From CAWATZ01 sp963784995 (GTDB taxonomy: Bacteria; Planctomycetota; Planctomycetia; Gemmatales; Gemmataceae), in the NCBI GenBank assembly GCA_963784995.1, contig CAWATZ010000002.1:310001-374000 (forward strand): 64,000 bases of DNA, in the 5' to 3' direction. Below, piece after piece: positions 33,896-43,872 of the stretch. Each line of letters begins with the position of its first letter. The first letter of the stretch is position 1. The notes under the pieces were generated by a model. It saw only the letters and a list, made by a program, of their open reading frames with translations, was not told where the DNA came from and ran no database searches. Both the position numbers and the translations under genes were made by a program.

Positions 33896-34629
33896 TCAGC
33901 ACGCCGCCCGGCAAAGCCGAGGGGACGCGGCCAGCTCGTAGCCGTAGCGCTCCGCCATCGCGGCCAGCTCGTCGCGGACCCGGCCGGGAGGAATGTCGAG
34001 GAAACTGTAGCGATACTTGCCGTCCATCCGCGAGTTCACCGTGCGTGCGTCCAGCAAGACCGAGTCCGGACAGCGGACGCCCAGGTGCTGCAGCATCCGG
34101 ACCGGGCCTTCCTCCACCTGGAAGAAGAAGCAATCCTTGCCGCGAGAGTTCCGCTCGATCATCTCGTTCCAGCGGACGCAGTACAGGGCGGCCCGCTCCA
34201 GGGGATGCCAGTCCTGCGCATCTCCGGCAGGTGGTTCCAGATGAACTCGTGCCAGATGTCCGTCGGGAACGGCTCCCGGAAGTAGCGCAGCCCCACCACA
34301 AACGAGTTGATCACCTGCATCGGGTTTCGCACCGCGTGGATGATGCGCGTCCCCTGGAGCAGCCTGTCCCGGAGGTAGGGGGCGGCCAGGTAACTGGATT
34401 CGGCGACCAGGTCGGCGGGGCAGGGCATCCAGTTGCCGCACGATTCCCGCGAGATCCAGCTGACCTCAATGGGCGAAGTCCCTTTCAGCCGGGCGCGGGC
34501 TTCCTTGATGCCGCCGGGAGTGAAGATGCTCTCGTGGCCGCAGGGGATCCCCGCCGCGGTCAGCACGTTGGCCAGGTAGACCGTGCCGGACCGGCCGGTC
34601 CCCGTGACGAGATAGTGGAGTTTTTTCAT
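33896..34629 (-). pseudogene. Sulfotransferase-like P-loop protein, one frameshift
   Basis: The ATG at 34629 opens with KKLHYLVTGTGRSGTVYLAN, where GTGRSGT is the 5'-phosphosulfate loop of PAPS-dependent sulfotransferases. RIIHAVRNPMQVINSFVVGL carries the typical 3'-phosphate-binding R/S pair. Near 34215-34222 the frame changes, from EMRRTGIP to AQDWHPLERAALYCVRW, and then runs to the TGA at 33896. Joined, it would be about 244 residues, a normal size. In the polysaccharide locus a glycan sulfotransferase role is likely if the gene is intact in the cell. Confidence 0.75.
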
Positions 34630-34802
34630 AAGCGGGGAATGTAGGCGAGATACGCAGCAGAAGTCAAGCCCGGCTGCGGGGGGGGCCGGCGGTCAGCAGG
34701 AGACTTCCGGTTGACCCACTCTCGGGTTTGGGTACACTTCCCAGACCGCTCGCGTTTGCACCTCCGAGCCGTGACGCCGCCGTCCATCGGGGGATTCCCG
34801 CC

Positions 34803-36297
34803 ATGCTGTTCTGCTCCTGGACCTTCGCCCGCTTCTTTGCGGTTGTGTTCGCCGTCTACTGGCTGGTCCCCTGGCGGCGGCTGCAGATGCTCATCCCGCT
34901 ACCCACCACGCCGCGGCGCTCCTTCCTGCTCACCGGCGACGAGGTCCGGGTCTGGTGGCTGCTGGCGGCCAGCTTTTACTTCTACGCCTCCTGGAACAAG
35001 AAGCTGGCCCTGCTCATCTGCGCCACCACCCTGATGGACTACGGCATCGGCCTGGCCCTGGAATCCCTGTCCGCCCCCCGGCTGCGGCGCGGGCTGCTGC
35101 TGCTCAGCCTGGTCGCCAACCTCGGCGTGCTGGCCTATTTCAAGTACGCCAACTTTTTCCTGGAGTCGCTCCAGGACTGCGCTGCACGCCGCCGGGGTTA
35201 GCGCCCGGATGCCGGTGCTGAAGGTGATCCTGCCGATCGGCATTTCCTTCTACACCTTCGAGGCCATCAACTACACCGTGGACGTCTACCGCCGGCGGGT
35301 GCCTGCCGAGCGCAACCCGGCCCGGCTGCTGTTCTTCGTGCTGTTCTTCCCGCACCTGATCGCCGGGCCAATCGTCCGGGCCCGCGACTTCCTGCCGCAG
35401 ATCGGCCGGCGCAAGCGCTGGAGCTGGGGCCGGTTCCAGCTGGGCGTCGAGTACTTCCTGCTGGGCCTGGTCAAGAAGTGGGTGGTGGCCGACCAGCTGG
35501 CCCTCTGTGCCGACCCGGTCTTCGCCGCCCCGGCCGACTTCGGCACGACCGCCAACTGGCTGGCCCTGCTCGCCTTCACCTTGCAGGTGTACTGCGACAT
35601 CTCCGGCTACTCCGACATGGCCCTGGGCACGGCCCACCTGCTCGGTTACAAGCTGACGGTCAATTTCCTGATGCCGTACCTGGCGACCAGCCTGGCGGAC
35701 TACTGGCGCCGCAATCACGTATCGCTCTCGACCTGGCTGCGCGACTACCTGTTCATTCCCCTGGGCGGCAGTCGCGGCAGCAGCTGGCAAATCTGCCGCA
35801 ACTTCCTGATCACCATGACGCTGGGCGGCCTGTGGCACGGCGCCAGCTGGAACTTCGCCCTGTGGGGCCTGCTGCACGGCTTCTATCTGTGCGTCCATCG
35901 GCTGTTCCGCACCTTCTGTGAGGCCCGGCCGCGGCTGGACGCCCTGCTGCAGACCGTTCCCGGAACAGCACTGCGCATGGCCCTGACCTTCTTCTGCATC
36001 TACCAGGGGTTTGTCCTGTTCCGCGCCCAGACCTTCGGCACCGCCCAGGCGATGCTGCACCGCCTCTGGATACCCGCGGAGGGGCCGTGCCTGCCTCAGC
36101 CGCACAGCTCCCTGCTCTTCTGGGGAATCATAGCCGGCTTTGTGCTGGCTCACGTCGCCGCCTGCCGGCAGTGGTGGGAGCGACTGAGCCTCCGGCTGCC
36201 CACCCCGGCGCTGGGCTGCGTCTACGTCCTGGCCCTGCTGCTGTGCATGGTCCTCGCTCCCCTGTACGAAAAGCCGTTCCTGTACTTCCAGTTCTAG
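34803..36297 (+). CDS. MBOAT O-acyltransferase (AlgI-like), frameshifted near 35178
   Basis: An AlgI-type membrane-bound O-acyltransferase that transfers acyl groups to extracellular polysaccharide. The N-terminal part (LFCSWTFARFFAVVFAVYWL, YFKYANFF) runs to about 35190, then the frame shifts because of one extra T near 35178. Removing it restores LHAAGVSARMPVLKVILPIG. The C-terminal part holds the family hallmarks FFPHLIAGPIVRARDFLPQI and the catalytic-His region LGGLWHGASWNFALWGLLHG. Restored length is about 497 residues, normal for AlgI. Followed 14 bp later by two SGNH-like partner genes. Confidence 0.85.
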
Positions 36298-36311
36298 TGG
36301 CGGAGGAACCC

Positions 36312-37469
36312 ATGAGCATCGCCGTCCTGATCCCGCCCGCCGAGATCCAGGCCCCCGCCCGCGAAGCCCGCACTGCGGTGCCGGCAGTCCCCCAGCCGAC
36401 CCGCGTGGTGGCCATCGCCCGCCGCCGCCGCCTGGTCCAGTCGGGCCGCTCGGTCGTCCTCTGGGCCGGCATGGTCTTCGTCCTGAGCCAGCTGGTGGTG
36501 GGGATGGTCGCCGAGCGCTGGCTGCTGTCGCCGTATGAGGCCATCTGGCGGCAGAAACGCGAGCAGCTCCGGACGCTGGCTGCCCGCGAACCGGACCGCT
36601 CCCTGGTGGTGATGCTGGGAAGCTCGCGCACGGACAGCGCCTTCCAGGCCGGACGGCTCAACGGCTTGACCGGGCCGGACGGCCGGCCCGTGGTCGGCTA
36701 CAACCTCGGCATCCCGGCGGCCGGCCCTCTGCACGAGTGGCTCTTTGTGCGGACCCTGCTCGATCGTGGCATCCGGCCGCGGCTGCTGCTGGTCGAGTTC
36801 CTGCCGCCCATGCTCAACCAGCCGCGCCGCAACGGCGGCGTCTCCGAGGAGGGGTGGTATGCGACCTCCTGGGTGAGTGCCTCTGACCTGGTTCATCTCT
36901 GGCCGTATCTCGCCCGGCCGCGCAAGAAGGGCTACGAGTGGCTGGAGGCACGCCTGGCCCCGGCCTACGGCTATCGCGCTGATCTTCACACTTGGCTGAA
37001 AAAGCAGCGCCATCCCGACGCCTCGCCCCCGGACCGGGTTCAGTTGCCGTCGGACGACTGGGGCTATCTGCTCCCCGGGGCCCCGCCGCCGCCAGACCGC
37101 TGCCGGCGCGAAGTCGCGTGCAAAATGTGGGCCCCCACCCTGGAACAGATTCAGCCGGGTCGCGGCCCTTGCCAGGCGCTCCACGACCTGCTGGCCCGCT
37201 GCCGTCGCGAGGGCATTCCGGCGGCCCTGGTGATCATGCCGGAGTCGAGTTTCTTCCGCAGCTGGTATTCGCCCCGCAGCCGGGCAGCGGTCCAGCGCGT
37301 GCTGGCGGAACTGCGGGCCGTCCACGGTACTCCGGTGATCGACGCCAACCAGTGGCTGGACGACGACGATTTCTTTGACGGCCACCACGTTCTGGAACGC
37401 GGCGCCGACAAGTTCACGGCCCGGCTGCGCGTGGAAGTCCAGCGTCTCCTGGCAGAGAAGGCGGATTGA
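36312..37469 (+). CDS. Membrane-anchored SGNH-like (AlgJ/DltD/DUF1574-type) protein, copy 1
   Basis: A 385-residue protein with an N-terminal cytosolic Pro/Arg region, one membrane helix (SVVLWAGMVFVLSQLVVGMV, about 45-65) and an extracytoplasmic SGNH-type domain. The Ser block is MLGSSRTDSAF near 105 and the C-terminal Asp-His block is FFDGHHVLERGADKF. Such proteins work with MBOAT acyltransferases as acyl-carrying or esterase partners; here the MBOAT gene is 14 bp upstream. GGAGGAA lies before the ATG at 36312. Contains a segment (about residues 235-275) absent from copy 2. Confidence 0.82.
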   Translation: MSIAVLIPPAEIQAPAREARTAVPAVPQPTRVVAIARRRRLVQSGRSVVLWAGMVFVLSQLVVGMVAERWLLSPYEAIWRQKREQLRTLAAREPDRSLVVMLGSSRTDSAFQAGRLNGLTGPDGRPVVGYNLGIPAAGPLHEWLFVRTLLDRGIRPRLLLVEFLPPMLNQPRRNGGVSEEGWYATSWVSASDLVHLWPYLARPRKKGYEWLEARLAPAYGYRADLHTWLKKQRHPDASPPDRVQLPSDDWGYLLPGAPPPPDRCRREVACKMWAPTLEQIQPGRGPCQALHDLLARCRREGIPAALVIMPESSFFRSWYSPRSRAAVQRVLAELRAVHGTPVIDANQWLDDDDFFDGHHVLERGADKFTARLRVEVQRLLAEKAD

Positions 37470-37486
37470 AGCACGCGGAGGGACCC

Positions 37487-38575
37487 ATGAGCATTGCCGT
37501 CCTCGAGACAGCCGGCGCCGGCAGGCCGGCGGCCGCCGAACTCCAGGCTCCCGCCCGCGAAGTCCGCACCGCGGTGCCGGCCGTCCCGCAGCCGACTCGC
37601 GTGGTGGCCGTCGCCCGCCGGCGCCGCCTGGCCCGCTCGGGCCGCTCGGTCCTCCTCTGGGCGGGAGTGTTCTACGTCCTGAGCCAGCTGGTCGTGGGGA
37701 TGGCGGTCGAGTGCTGGCTGCTGTCGCCGTATGAGGCCATCTGGCGGCAGAAACGCGATCACCTCCGGACGCTGGCCGCCCGCGAGTCGGACCGCTCCCT
37801 GGTGGTGATGCTGGGAAGCTCGCGCACGGACAGCGCCTTCCGGGCCAAACAACTCGACGGCTTGACGGGACCGGACGGCCGGCCCATCCGCGGCTGCAAC
37901 CTCGGCATCCCGGCGGCCGGCCCTCTGCACGAGTGGCTCTTTGTGCGGACGCTGCTCGATCAGGGGGTCCGGCCGCGGCTGCTGCTGATCGAGTTCCTGC
38001 CGCCTCTGCTCAACGAACCGCGCCGTCACGGCGGGATCTCTGAGGAGGGGTGTTACGCGATTGCCTCGGTGAGCGCTTCCGACCTGGCTCACCTCTGGCC
38101 GTACTTCGCCCGCCCGCGCCAGAAGGGCTGCGAGTGGCTGGAAGCGCGGCTGGCACCGGCTTACAGCTTTCGCGCCAACCTGCGCCAATGGCTGGACCAG
38201 CAACGCCATCCGGACCAGGCCACTCCCACGGCATGGGAGCCCACCCTGAAACAGATTCAGCCGGGTCGCGGCCCCTGCCAGGCGCTCCACGACCTGGCGG
38301 CCCGCTGCCGGCGCGAGGGCATCCCGGTGGCCCTGGTGATCATGCCGGAGTCGAGCTTCTTCCGCAGCTGGTATTCGCCCCGCAGCCGGGCACTGGTCCA
38401 GCGCGTGCTGGCGGAGCTGCAGGCCGTCCACGGCACTCCGGTGATCGACGCCAACCAGTGGCTGGATGACGAGGATTTCTTCGACGGCCACCACGTGCTG
38501 GAGCGCGGGGCCGACAAGTTCACGGCCCGCTTGCGTGAGGAAGTGCAGCGTCTCCTGGCGGAGAAGGGAGAGTGA
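37487..38575 (+). CDS. Membrane-anchored SGNH-like protein, copy 2
   Basis: A 362-residue close paralogue of the preceding gene, starting at an ATG 17 bp after its stop with a GGAGGGA ribosome site. Same order of parts: Pro/Arg-rich N-terminus, one membrane helix (SVLLWAGVFYVLSQLVVGMA), MLGSSRTDSAFRAKQ, MPESSFFRSWYSPRS and FFDGHHVLERGADKF. It lacks about 36 residues found in copy 1 around the HPD..MW region. The DNA is strongly similar over most of the length, so the duplication is fairly recent. An O-acyl transfer role with the MBOAT protein is inferred. Confidence 0.82.
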   Translation: MSIAVLETAGAGRPAAAELQAPAREVRTAVPAVPQPTRVVAVARRRRLARSGRSVLLWAGVFYVLSQLVVGMAVECWLLSPYEAIWRQKRDHLRTLAARESDRSLVVMLGSSRTDSAFRAKQLDGLTGPDGRPIRGCNLGIPAAGPLHEWLFVRTLLDQGVRPRLLLIEFLPPLLNEPRRHGGISEEGCYAIASVSASDLAHLWPYFARPRQKGCEWLEARLAPAYSFRANLRQWLDQQRHPDQATPTAWEPTLKQIQPGRGPCQALHDLAARCRREGIPVALVIMPESSFFRSWYSPRSRALVQRVLAELQAVHGTPVIDANQWLDDEDFFDGHHVLERGADKFTARLREEVQRLLAEKGE

Positions 38576-38725
38576 AGCACCCTGCTGCAGCTGGCCTGGT
38601 TCAAAAGGAGGAAACTGGGCCAGCGGGTTTCTGTGCAAAATGCTGTGCAAATCGGTCACCCCTCCCCTGCACGGAATGTTCCCTCTTGCACACCGTTTCG
38701 GAACCAGCCCCTGCATCTCAGGGTG

Positions 38726-39925
38726 TCAGGCCGGGTGCGCCGCTGGGTGCGGGCAGACCGAGGAGTCCCGAGGATTCTGTACTGAGTACCTGGTCCTCTG
38801 CTCCTCTCCTCTCCAGGTCAGCCGGCGTTTCATCCGCAGAAAGTACCGCTCCATGCCGTAATACGAAAGGGTCGCGGCGGCATACGACAGCCCGACCTGC
38901 AACAGGATCCAGCGCCAGGGCCGGCTGGGATCCACGTACGGCCACAGCACCACGATGAGGGGCCAGTTCCAGAGGTAAAGGCCGTAGGAGAGCCGGCCGG
39001 TCCAGGTGAGGAAGCGGCGCTCCAGCAGCCAGACCAGGAGCGGCGGCGGAGCGGCGACCAGCGCCGTCAGGATGATTGCCAGGCCCAGCACGGTGATCGA
39101 GAAACCGCCGAGGTAGACGTAGGCGCTGTTGAGCGGAAACAGGACCACGTGTCCGGCGACCACACCGGCCGCGAGCCAGGAGCACCACCGAAGGAGTGTC
39201 CGAAACCACGCGGCCCGCGGCAGCAAGTTCCAGAAGGTCAGGACGCTTACCAGGCACCCGGACAGGACGCCATCGACGTGCGCGTCCGTGCCAAAGTAGG
39301 AGCGGACGTGGCCGCCATCGCCGGCGTGCCACAGGATGGCTCGCCGGACTCCCGAGGCCACGATGCCCAGCAGCAGCAAGCCGACGATCCAGCGCCGGCG
39401 CACCTGAAAGCGCAGCAGCGCGAACAGGAGCAGGGGCCAGACAATGTAGAATTGCTCCTCCACCGAGAGCGACCAGCAGTGGAACAGGCCTAGCACCCGC
39501 ACATCGCGGTGAGCGCACAGCCACCAGTTGAAGTAGTAGAAGAGCGCGCCCAGCGCGGCCTCGGCGTAGCGCCGGGTGTGAGAGGCGCTGCGAAACAGCA
39601 GCATGCAGACCAGGCCGATGAGCAGCAGGGCGAAGAGGGCGGGAAGCAGGCGCAGGATACGGCGCTGGTAAAATGCCCGGAAGGAGATCGTCCCGGAGGT
39701 GCGCCATTCTTGCAGCAGCAGCGAGGTGATGAGGAAGCCGCTCAGGCAAAAAAACATGTCCACGCCGAGGTAGCCGCCCACCAGCTGGCACGGGTAGACG
39801 TGGAAGGCCAGCACCGCCAGAACAGCGACCCCGCGGAACCCGTCCAGGCACGGACGATGACCGAGCTGGAACGGCTCCGGCAGCGCCGGAGCCGCCAGCG
39901 GCTGTATTGGGAGAGTCCCCTCCAT
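38726..39925 (-). CDS. Acyltransferase 3 (OafA/YrhL-like) membrane protein
   Basis: A 399-residue polytopic protein with about ten helices. It begins with the family motif RPCLDGFRGVAVLAVLAFHV, then VDMFFCLSGFLITSLLLQEW and FHCWSLSVEEQFYIVWPLLL, and ends with WTGRLSYGLYLWNWPLIVVL. The catalytic-type His and the R/K of FYQRRILRLLPALF are present. It O-acylates cell-surface sugars from cytosolic acyl-CoA. The ATG at 39925 follows AGGA; earlier in-frame codons do not resemble the family. Convergent with the SGNH-like pair and the last gene of the glycan locus. Confidence 0.92.
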   Translation of the reverse strand: MEGTLPIQPLAAPALPEPFQLGHRPCLDGFRGVAVLAVLAFHVYPCQLVGGYLGVDMFFCLSGFLITSLLLQEWRTSGTISFRAFYQRRILRLLPALFALLLIGLVCMLLFRSASHTRRYAEAALGALFYYFNWWLCAHRDVRVLGLFHCWSLSVEEQFYIVWPLLLFALLRFQVRRRWIVGLLLLGIVASGVRRAILWHAGDGGHVRSYFGTDAHVDGVLSGCLVSVLTFWNLLPRAAWFRTLLRWCSWLAAGVVAGHVVLFPLNSAYVYLGGFSITVLGLAIILTALVAAPPPLLVWLLERRFLTWTGRLSYGLYLWNWPLIVVLWPYVDPSRPWRWILLQVGLSYAAATLSYYGMERYFLRMKRRLTWRGEEQRTRYSVQNPRDSSVCPHPAAHPA

Positions 39926-40135
39926 TGGCAAACATCCTGTCGCCAGGTAGCTCTGGATCACACAACAAGCCCGGCCCGGCTCACGTCGGGGTCCGCAACC
40001 AGGAACCACTCGCCGCGCCGAGGCTCCGTCCGCGGCCGCATCATGGCTTCTGTGCAATTCCGGTCAAGAGGAACAGCAACACTCCGGGCCAGGTTTCACC
40101 TGACTCCCGAAACGAGCTGGCCCTGGCGGCCTCGT

Positions 40136-41472
40136 TCAGAGACCGGTGCCTCCATTAAAGCCGCCCATGCCCATGCCCATCATCTTGCCGCCAAAACCAC
40201 CGCCCATGCCCATGCCCATGCCCATGCCGCCCATCATGGACATGCCGCCCATGCCCATCATGCCACCGCCCATCATGGACATACCGCCCATACCCATCAT
40301 GGACATGCCACCCATGCCGCCCATGCCGCGCATGCCCATCATGCCGCCCATGCCGCCCATCATGACATGCCGCCCATGCCCATCATGCCACCGCCCATCA
40401 TGGACATGCCACCCATGCCGCCCATCATGGACATGCCGCCCATGCCCATCATGGACATACCGCCCATGCCCATGCCCATGCCCATCATGCCACCGCTCAT
40501 GCCCATCATGCCACCGCTCATGCCCATCATGGACATGCCGCCCATGCCCATCATGCCGCGCATGCCCATCATGCCACCGCTCATGCCCATCATGCCCATC
40601 ATGCCACCGCTCATGCCCATCATGCCCATCATGCCGCCGCCCATGCCCATCATGCCCATGCCCATGCCCATCATGCCACCGCTCATGCCCATCATGCCAC
40701 CGCTCATGCCCATCATGCCGCGCATGCCCATCATGCCACCGCCCATGGACATCATGCCACCCATGCCCATCATGCCCATCATGCCACCGCCCATGCTCAT
40801 CATGCCGCCGCCCATGCTCATCATGCCGCCGCCCATGCCGCCCATGCTCATCATGCCGCCGCCGCCCATCATGCCGGGAAGGCCGCGGACACCCAGTCCC
40901 CCGTAATTCCTCGTCATTGCTGCCAGCTGTGCGCCGCTCATGCCACCGCCCATCGTGGACATGCCACCCATGCCCATCATGCCACCGCCCATCATGCCGC
41001 CGCCCATGCCCATCATGCCACCGCCCATCATGGACATGCCGCCCATGCCCATCATGCCACCGCCCATCATGGACATGCCGCCCATACCCATCATGCCACC
41101 GCCCATGGACATCATGCCGCCCATGCCGCCCATGCCCATCATGCCGCCGCCCATGCCCATCATGGACATGCCACCCATGCCCATCATGCCGCCACCCATG
41201 CCCATCATGCCGCCGCCCATGCCCATCATGCCGCCCATGCCGGCCATGCCGCCCATGCCAGCCATGCCGCCCATGCCAGCCATGCCGCCCATGCCCATCA
41301 TGCTTTGCTGGGCTTGCTGAGCTTGCTGGGCCGTGTACTGCGGTCCCACGGGCATCTGCCCGCCGGGGCGGAATCTCTGCGCCTCCGTCTTGCTTGGCGA
41401 AGACAGGATCAGCACGCTGACGAGCAACGCCATGACGTAACCGGCACTGAACAGCCGTGTGAACGAGAACAT
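40136..41472 (-). CDS. Secreted Met/Gly-rich repeat protein, copy 1 (frameshifted near 40364)
   Basis: Signal peptide MFSFTRLFSAGYVMALLVSV, a short region (AQRFRPGGQMPVGPQY), then about 300 residues of MGMGG/GGMM repeats interrupted once by SGAQLAAMTRNYGGLGVRG. A one-base loss (catgacatg instead of catggacatg) at 40362-40366 ends the frame. Read through, the gene would finish like copy 2 (GGFGGKMMGMGMGGFNGGTG) at the TGA at 40138-40136. The coding strand is fixed by the signal peptide and the shared unique segments. GGGGGA ribosome site. Methionine clusters can bind Cu(I); that is only a suggestion. Confidence 0.75.
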
Positions 41473-41946
41473 GTGTCCCCCTAACCTGCATACAACTATG
41501 GAAGCAGTTCTCGCGGAGAGGATTTCTCACGCGACCAGGGCACCAGGTCTTCCCCCTCCAGTCGTCATCAACTGCCCCTCCTGTTCTGCGCAGTTTGACC
41601 CTCTGGATTGGTGGAAAAAGGCCTGCAAAGCACGTGCCGCGGCCGCCACGCTGGCAGCAGATCACGCCCGCAAACCACGCGCGATTGCCCCATCTCGGTC
41701 CGTGTCAAGGAGATAAAGATGAAGAGAAGTTCACAAAGAGCAGGCGTAGACCTGCTCCGCAAGGGAGCTGGTGGGTGCCCATTTTCTGTCCCAAGTGGTC
41801 AAAAAATGTACAACAGGTGTTCTGTTTGAGGAATAATTCCCCAAACAGAACACTGCTGACCTGAGGCGGGGACTCATTCACCGGAGGCAGCGCAAGCTGC
41901 GGCGTGAGTCAATTAAGGTCCTCAGAAAGGGATCTGGCGGCGTCTC
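41473..41946. other. 474-bp intergenic region between the Met/Gly-rich copies
   Basis: The 150 bp next to copy 1 (about 41473-41620) closely match the region upstream of copy 2 (43273-43420), so the promoter/leader was duplicated with the gene. It also holds the terminator-like hairpin at 41817-41853. No gene recognised. Confidence 0.6.
41817..41853 (-). terminator. Probable intrinsic terminator of Met/Gly-rich copy 2
   Basis: Exact 12-bp arms (41817-41828 and 41842-41853) with a 13-base loop. On the minus strand the stem is followed after nine bases by six T residues. It lies 94 bp past the copy 2 stop codon. Confidence 0.55.
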
Positions 41947-43272
41947 TCAGAGGCCGGTGCCTCCATTAAAGCCGCCCATGCCCATGCCCATCATCTTGCC
42001 GCCAAAACCACCGCCCATGCCCATCATGCCGCCACGCATACCCATCATGGACATGCCACCCATGCCCATACCCATGCCTCCCATGCCCATCATGCCCATG
42101 CCCATGCCTCCCATGCCACCCATGCCCATCATGGACATGCCACCCATGCCCATCATAGACATGCCGCCCATGCCCATCATGCCGCCACGCATACCCATCA
42201 TGGACATGCCACCCATTCCCATCATGCCACCACTCATGCCCATCATGCCGCCACCCATGCCCATCATGCCCATCATGCCACCGCTCATGCCCATCATGGA
42301 CATGCCGCCCATGCCCATCATGCCGCGCATGCCCATCATGCCGCCACCCATGCCCATCATGCCCATCATGCCGCCGCTCATGCCCATCATGGACATGCCG
42401 CCCATGCCCATCATGCCGCGCATGCCCATCATGCCGCCACCCATGCCCATCATGCCCATCATGCCGCCACCCATGCCCATCATGCCCATCATGCCGCCGC
42501 CCATGCCCATCATGCCACGCATGCCCATCATGCCGCCACCCATGCCCATCATGCCCATCATGCCACCGCCCATCATGCCGCCCATACGAACGCCATTGAC
42601 GCCCAATCCTCCGTAATTCTTCGTCATTGCTGCCAGACCTGCGCCGCCCATGCCGCCCATGCCGCCCATCATGGACATGCCGCCCATGCCCATCATGCCA
42701 CCGCCCATGCTCATCATGCCGCCCATGCCGCCCATCATGGACATGCCACCCATTCCCATCATGCCTCCCATGCCTCCCATGCCCATGCCGCCCATCATGG
42801 ACATGCCGCCCATGCCCATCATGCCGCCCATGCCGCCCATGCCCATGCCGCCCATCATGGACATGCCGCCCATGCCCATCATGCCACGCATGCCCATCAT
42901 GCCGCCCATGCCGCCCATCATGGACATGCCGCCCATGCCCATCATGCCACCGCCCATGCCCATCATGCCGCCGCCCATGGCCATCATGCCGCCGCCCATG
43001 CCCATCATGCCGCCGCCCATGCCCATCATGCCGCCGCCCATGCCCATCATGCCGCCGCCCATGCCCATCATGCCACCGCCCATGCCGCCCATGCCAGCCA
43101 TGCTTTGCATGGCTTGCTGCGCGGCCAGGGCCGAATACTGCGGCCCCGTGGGCATCTGCCCGCCGGGGCGGAATCTCTGCGCCTCCGTCTTGTTGGGCGA
43201 AGACAGAACCAGGACGCTGACGAGCAACGCGGTGAAGTAACCGGCACCGAACAGGCGTGTGAACGAGAACAT
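41947..43272 (-). CDS. Secreted Met/Gly-rich repeat protein, copy 2
   Basis: A 441-residue protein: signal peptide MFSFTRLFGAGYFTALLVSV, a short AQRFRPGGQMPTGPQYS region, then nearly 400 residues made almost only of Met and Gly (GMMGMGGGMM and GGMSMMGMGG units), broken once by AGLAAMTKNYGGLGVNGVRM and closed by GGFGGKMMGMGMGGFNGGTG. The ATG at 43272 follows GGGGGGAG. Repeat-driven length change between copies is obvious. No family with a known role is recognised; an envelope or matrix protein, or a metal-binding one, are the two ideas worth testing. Confidence 0.82.
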   Translation of the reverse strand: MFSFTRLFGAGYFTALLVSVLVLSSPNKTEAQRFRPGGQMPTGPQYSALAAQQAMQSMAGMGGMGGGMMGMGGGMMGMGGGMMGMGGGMMGMGGGMMAMGGGMMGMGGGMMGMGGMSMMGGMGGMMGMRGMMGMGGMSMMGGMGMGGMGGMMGMGGMSMMGGMGMGGMGGMMGMGGMSMMGGMGGMMSMGGGMMGMGGMSMMGGMGGMGGAGLAAMTKNYGGLGVNGVRMGGMMGGGMMGMMGMGGGMMGMRGMMGMGGGMMGMMGMGGGMMGMMGMGGGMMGMRGMMGMGGMSMMGMSGGMMGMMGMGGGMMGMRGMMGMGGMSMMGMSGGMMGMMGMGGGMMGMSGGMMGMGGMSMMGMRGGMMGMGGMSMMGMGGMSMMGMGGMGGMGMGMMGMGGMGMGMGGMSMMGMRGGMMGMGGGFGGKMMGMGMGGFNGGTGL

Positions 43273-43872
43273 GTCTCCCCCCATTCATGAATACAACTCT
43301 GGATGCAGTTCCCGCGGAGAGGATTTCTCACGCGACCACGGCACCAGCTCTTCCCTCTCCACTGTCACCAACTGCCCTCCTGTTCTGCGCAGTTTGACTC
43401 TCTGGATTGGAGAGAATGCACCGCAAAGAGCATGCCGCGCCGGCCACGCCAGCCTGACCTGCTGCCGGCGGCTTGCTCAAAATCGCCCGAACTCCTTTAG
43501 TGCCAAAGAGATAGTCGTGAAGAATCGCTCTCGGCTCTGAGGCGGCCGTGCTGTTCCAGGAGGGAGCTGGCCGGCGACAGCTTCCTGTCCCTGGCCGAAA
43601 AATACCAGGAGTGTATTCCGGGAGAGGAAATGTTCCACATTCTCCGGCCTGGCTTGCCGCTTGCCCGGCGAGTCCGGAAGCCCTACACCATCCGGAAGAG
43701 CGGCCGGCTGTCCGGAGGTAGCGTTCGCTGCGGCGTTACGCCGTGGAAGGTCTGTTGCCTGTGCAGCAAACACAGCACTCCCTATCACGCAGAGCCGCGT
43801 GATACGTTCTGCAGGGAGGTCAGTAGCTCGGCAGCCGGCCGCTCTCCCTCGTCCGCACCCGGAGATTTCCCC
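43273..43872. other. 600-bp intergenic region
   Basis: The first 150 bp match the upstream region of Met/Gly-rich copy 1 and probably hold the promoter of copy 2. Around 43711-43840 is a GC-rich segment with a small hairpin (tatcacgc at 43784 pairing with gcgtgata) that resembles a dispersed intergenic element. No gene recognised; the frame is open into the next gene without coding character. Confidence 0.5.

Noticed and set aside
40146..43240. His-rich and Pro/Met-rich frames (HHGHAAHAHH, MPPMPIMPPP) in the Met/Gly region
   Set aside because: They arise because the repeat DNA has no stops in several frames; only the minus-strand frame has a signal peptide, ribosome site and conserved islands.
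40136..43272. The Met/Gly repeats considered as a CRISPR or satellite array
   Set aside because: Unit length is irregular, there are no spacers, and the frame, signal peptide and ends are those of a gene.
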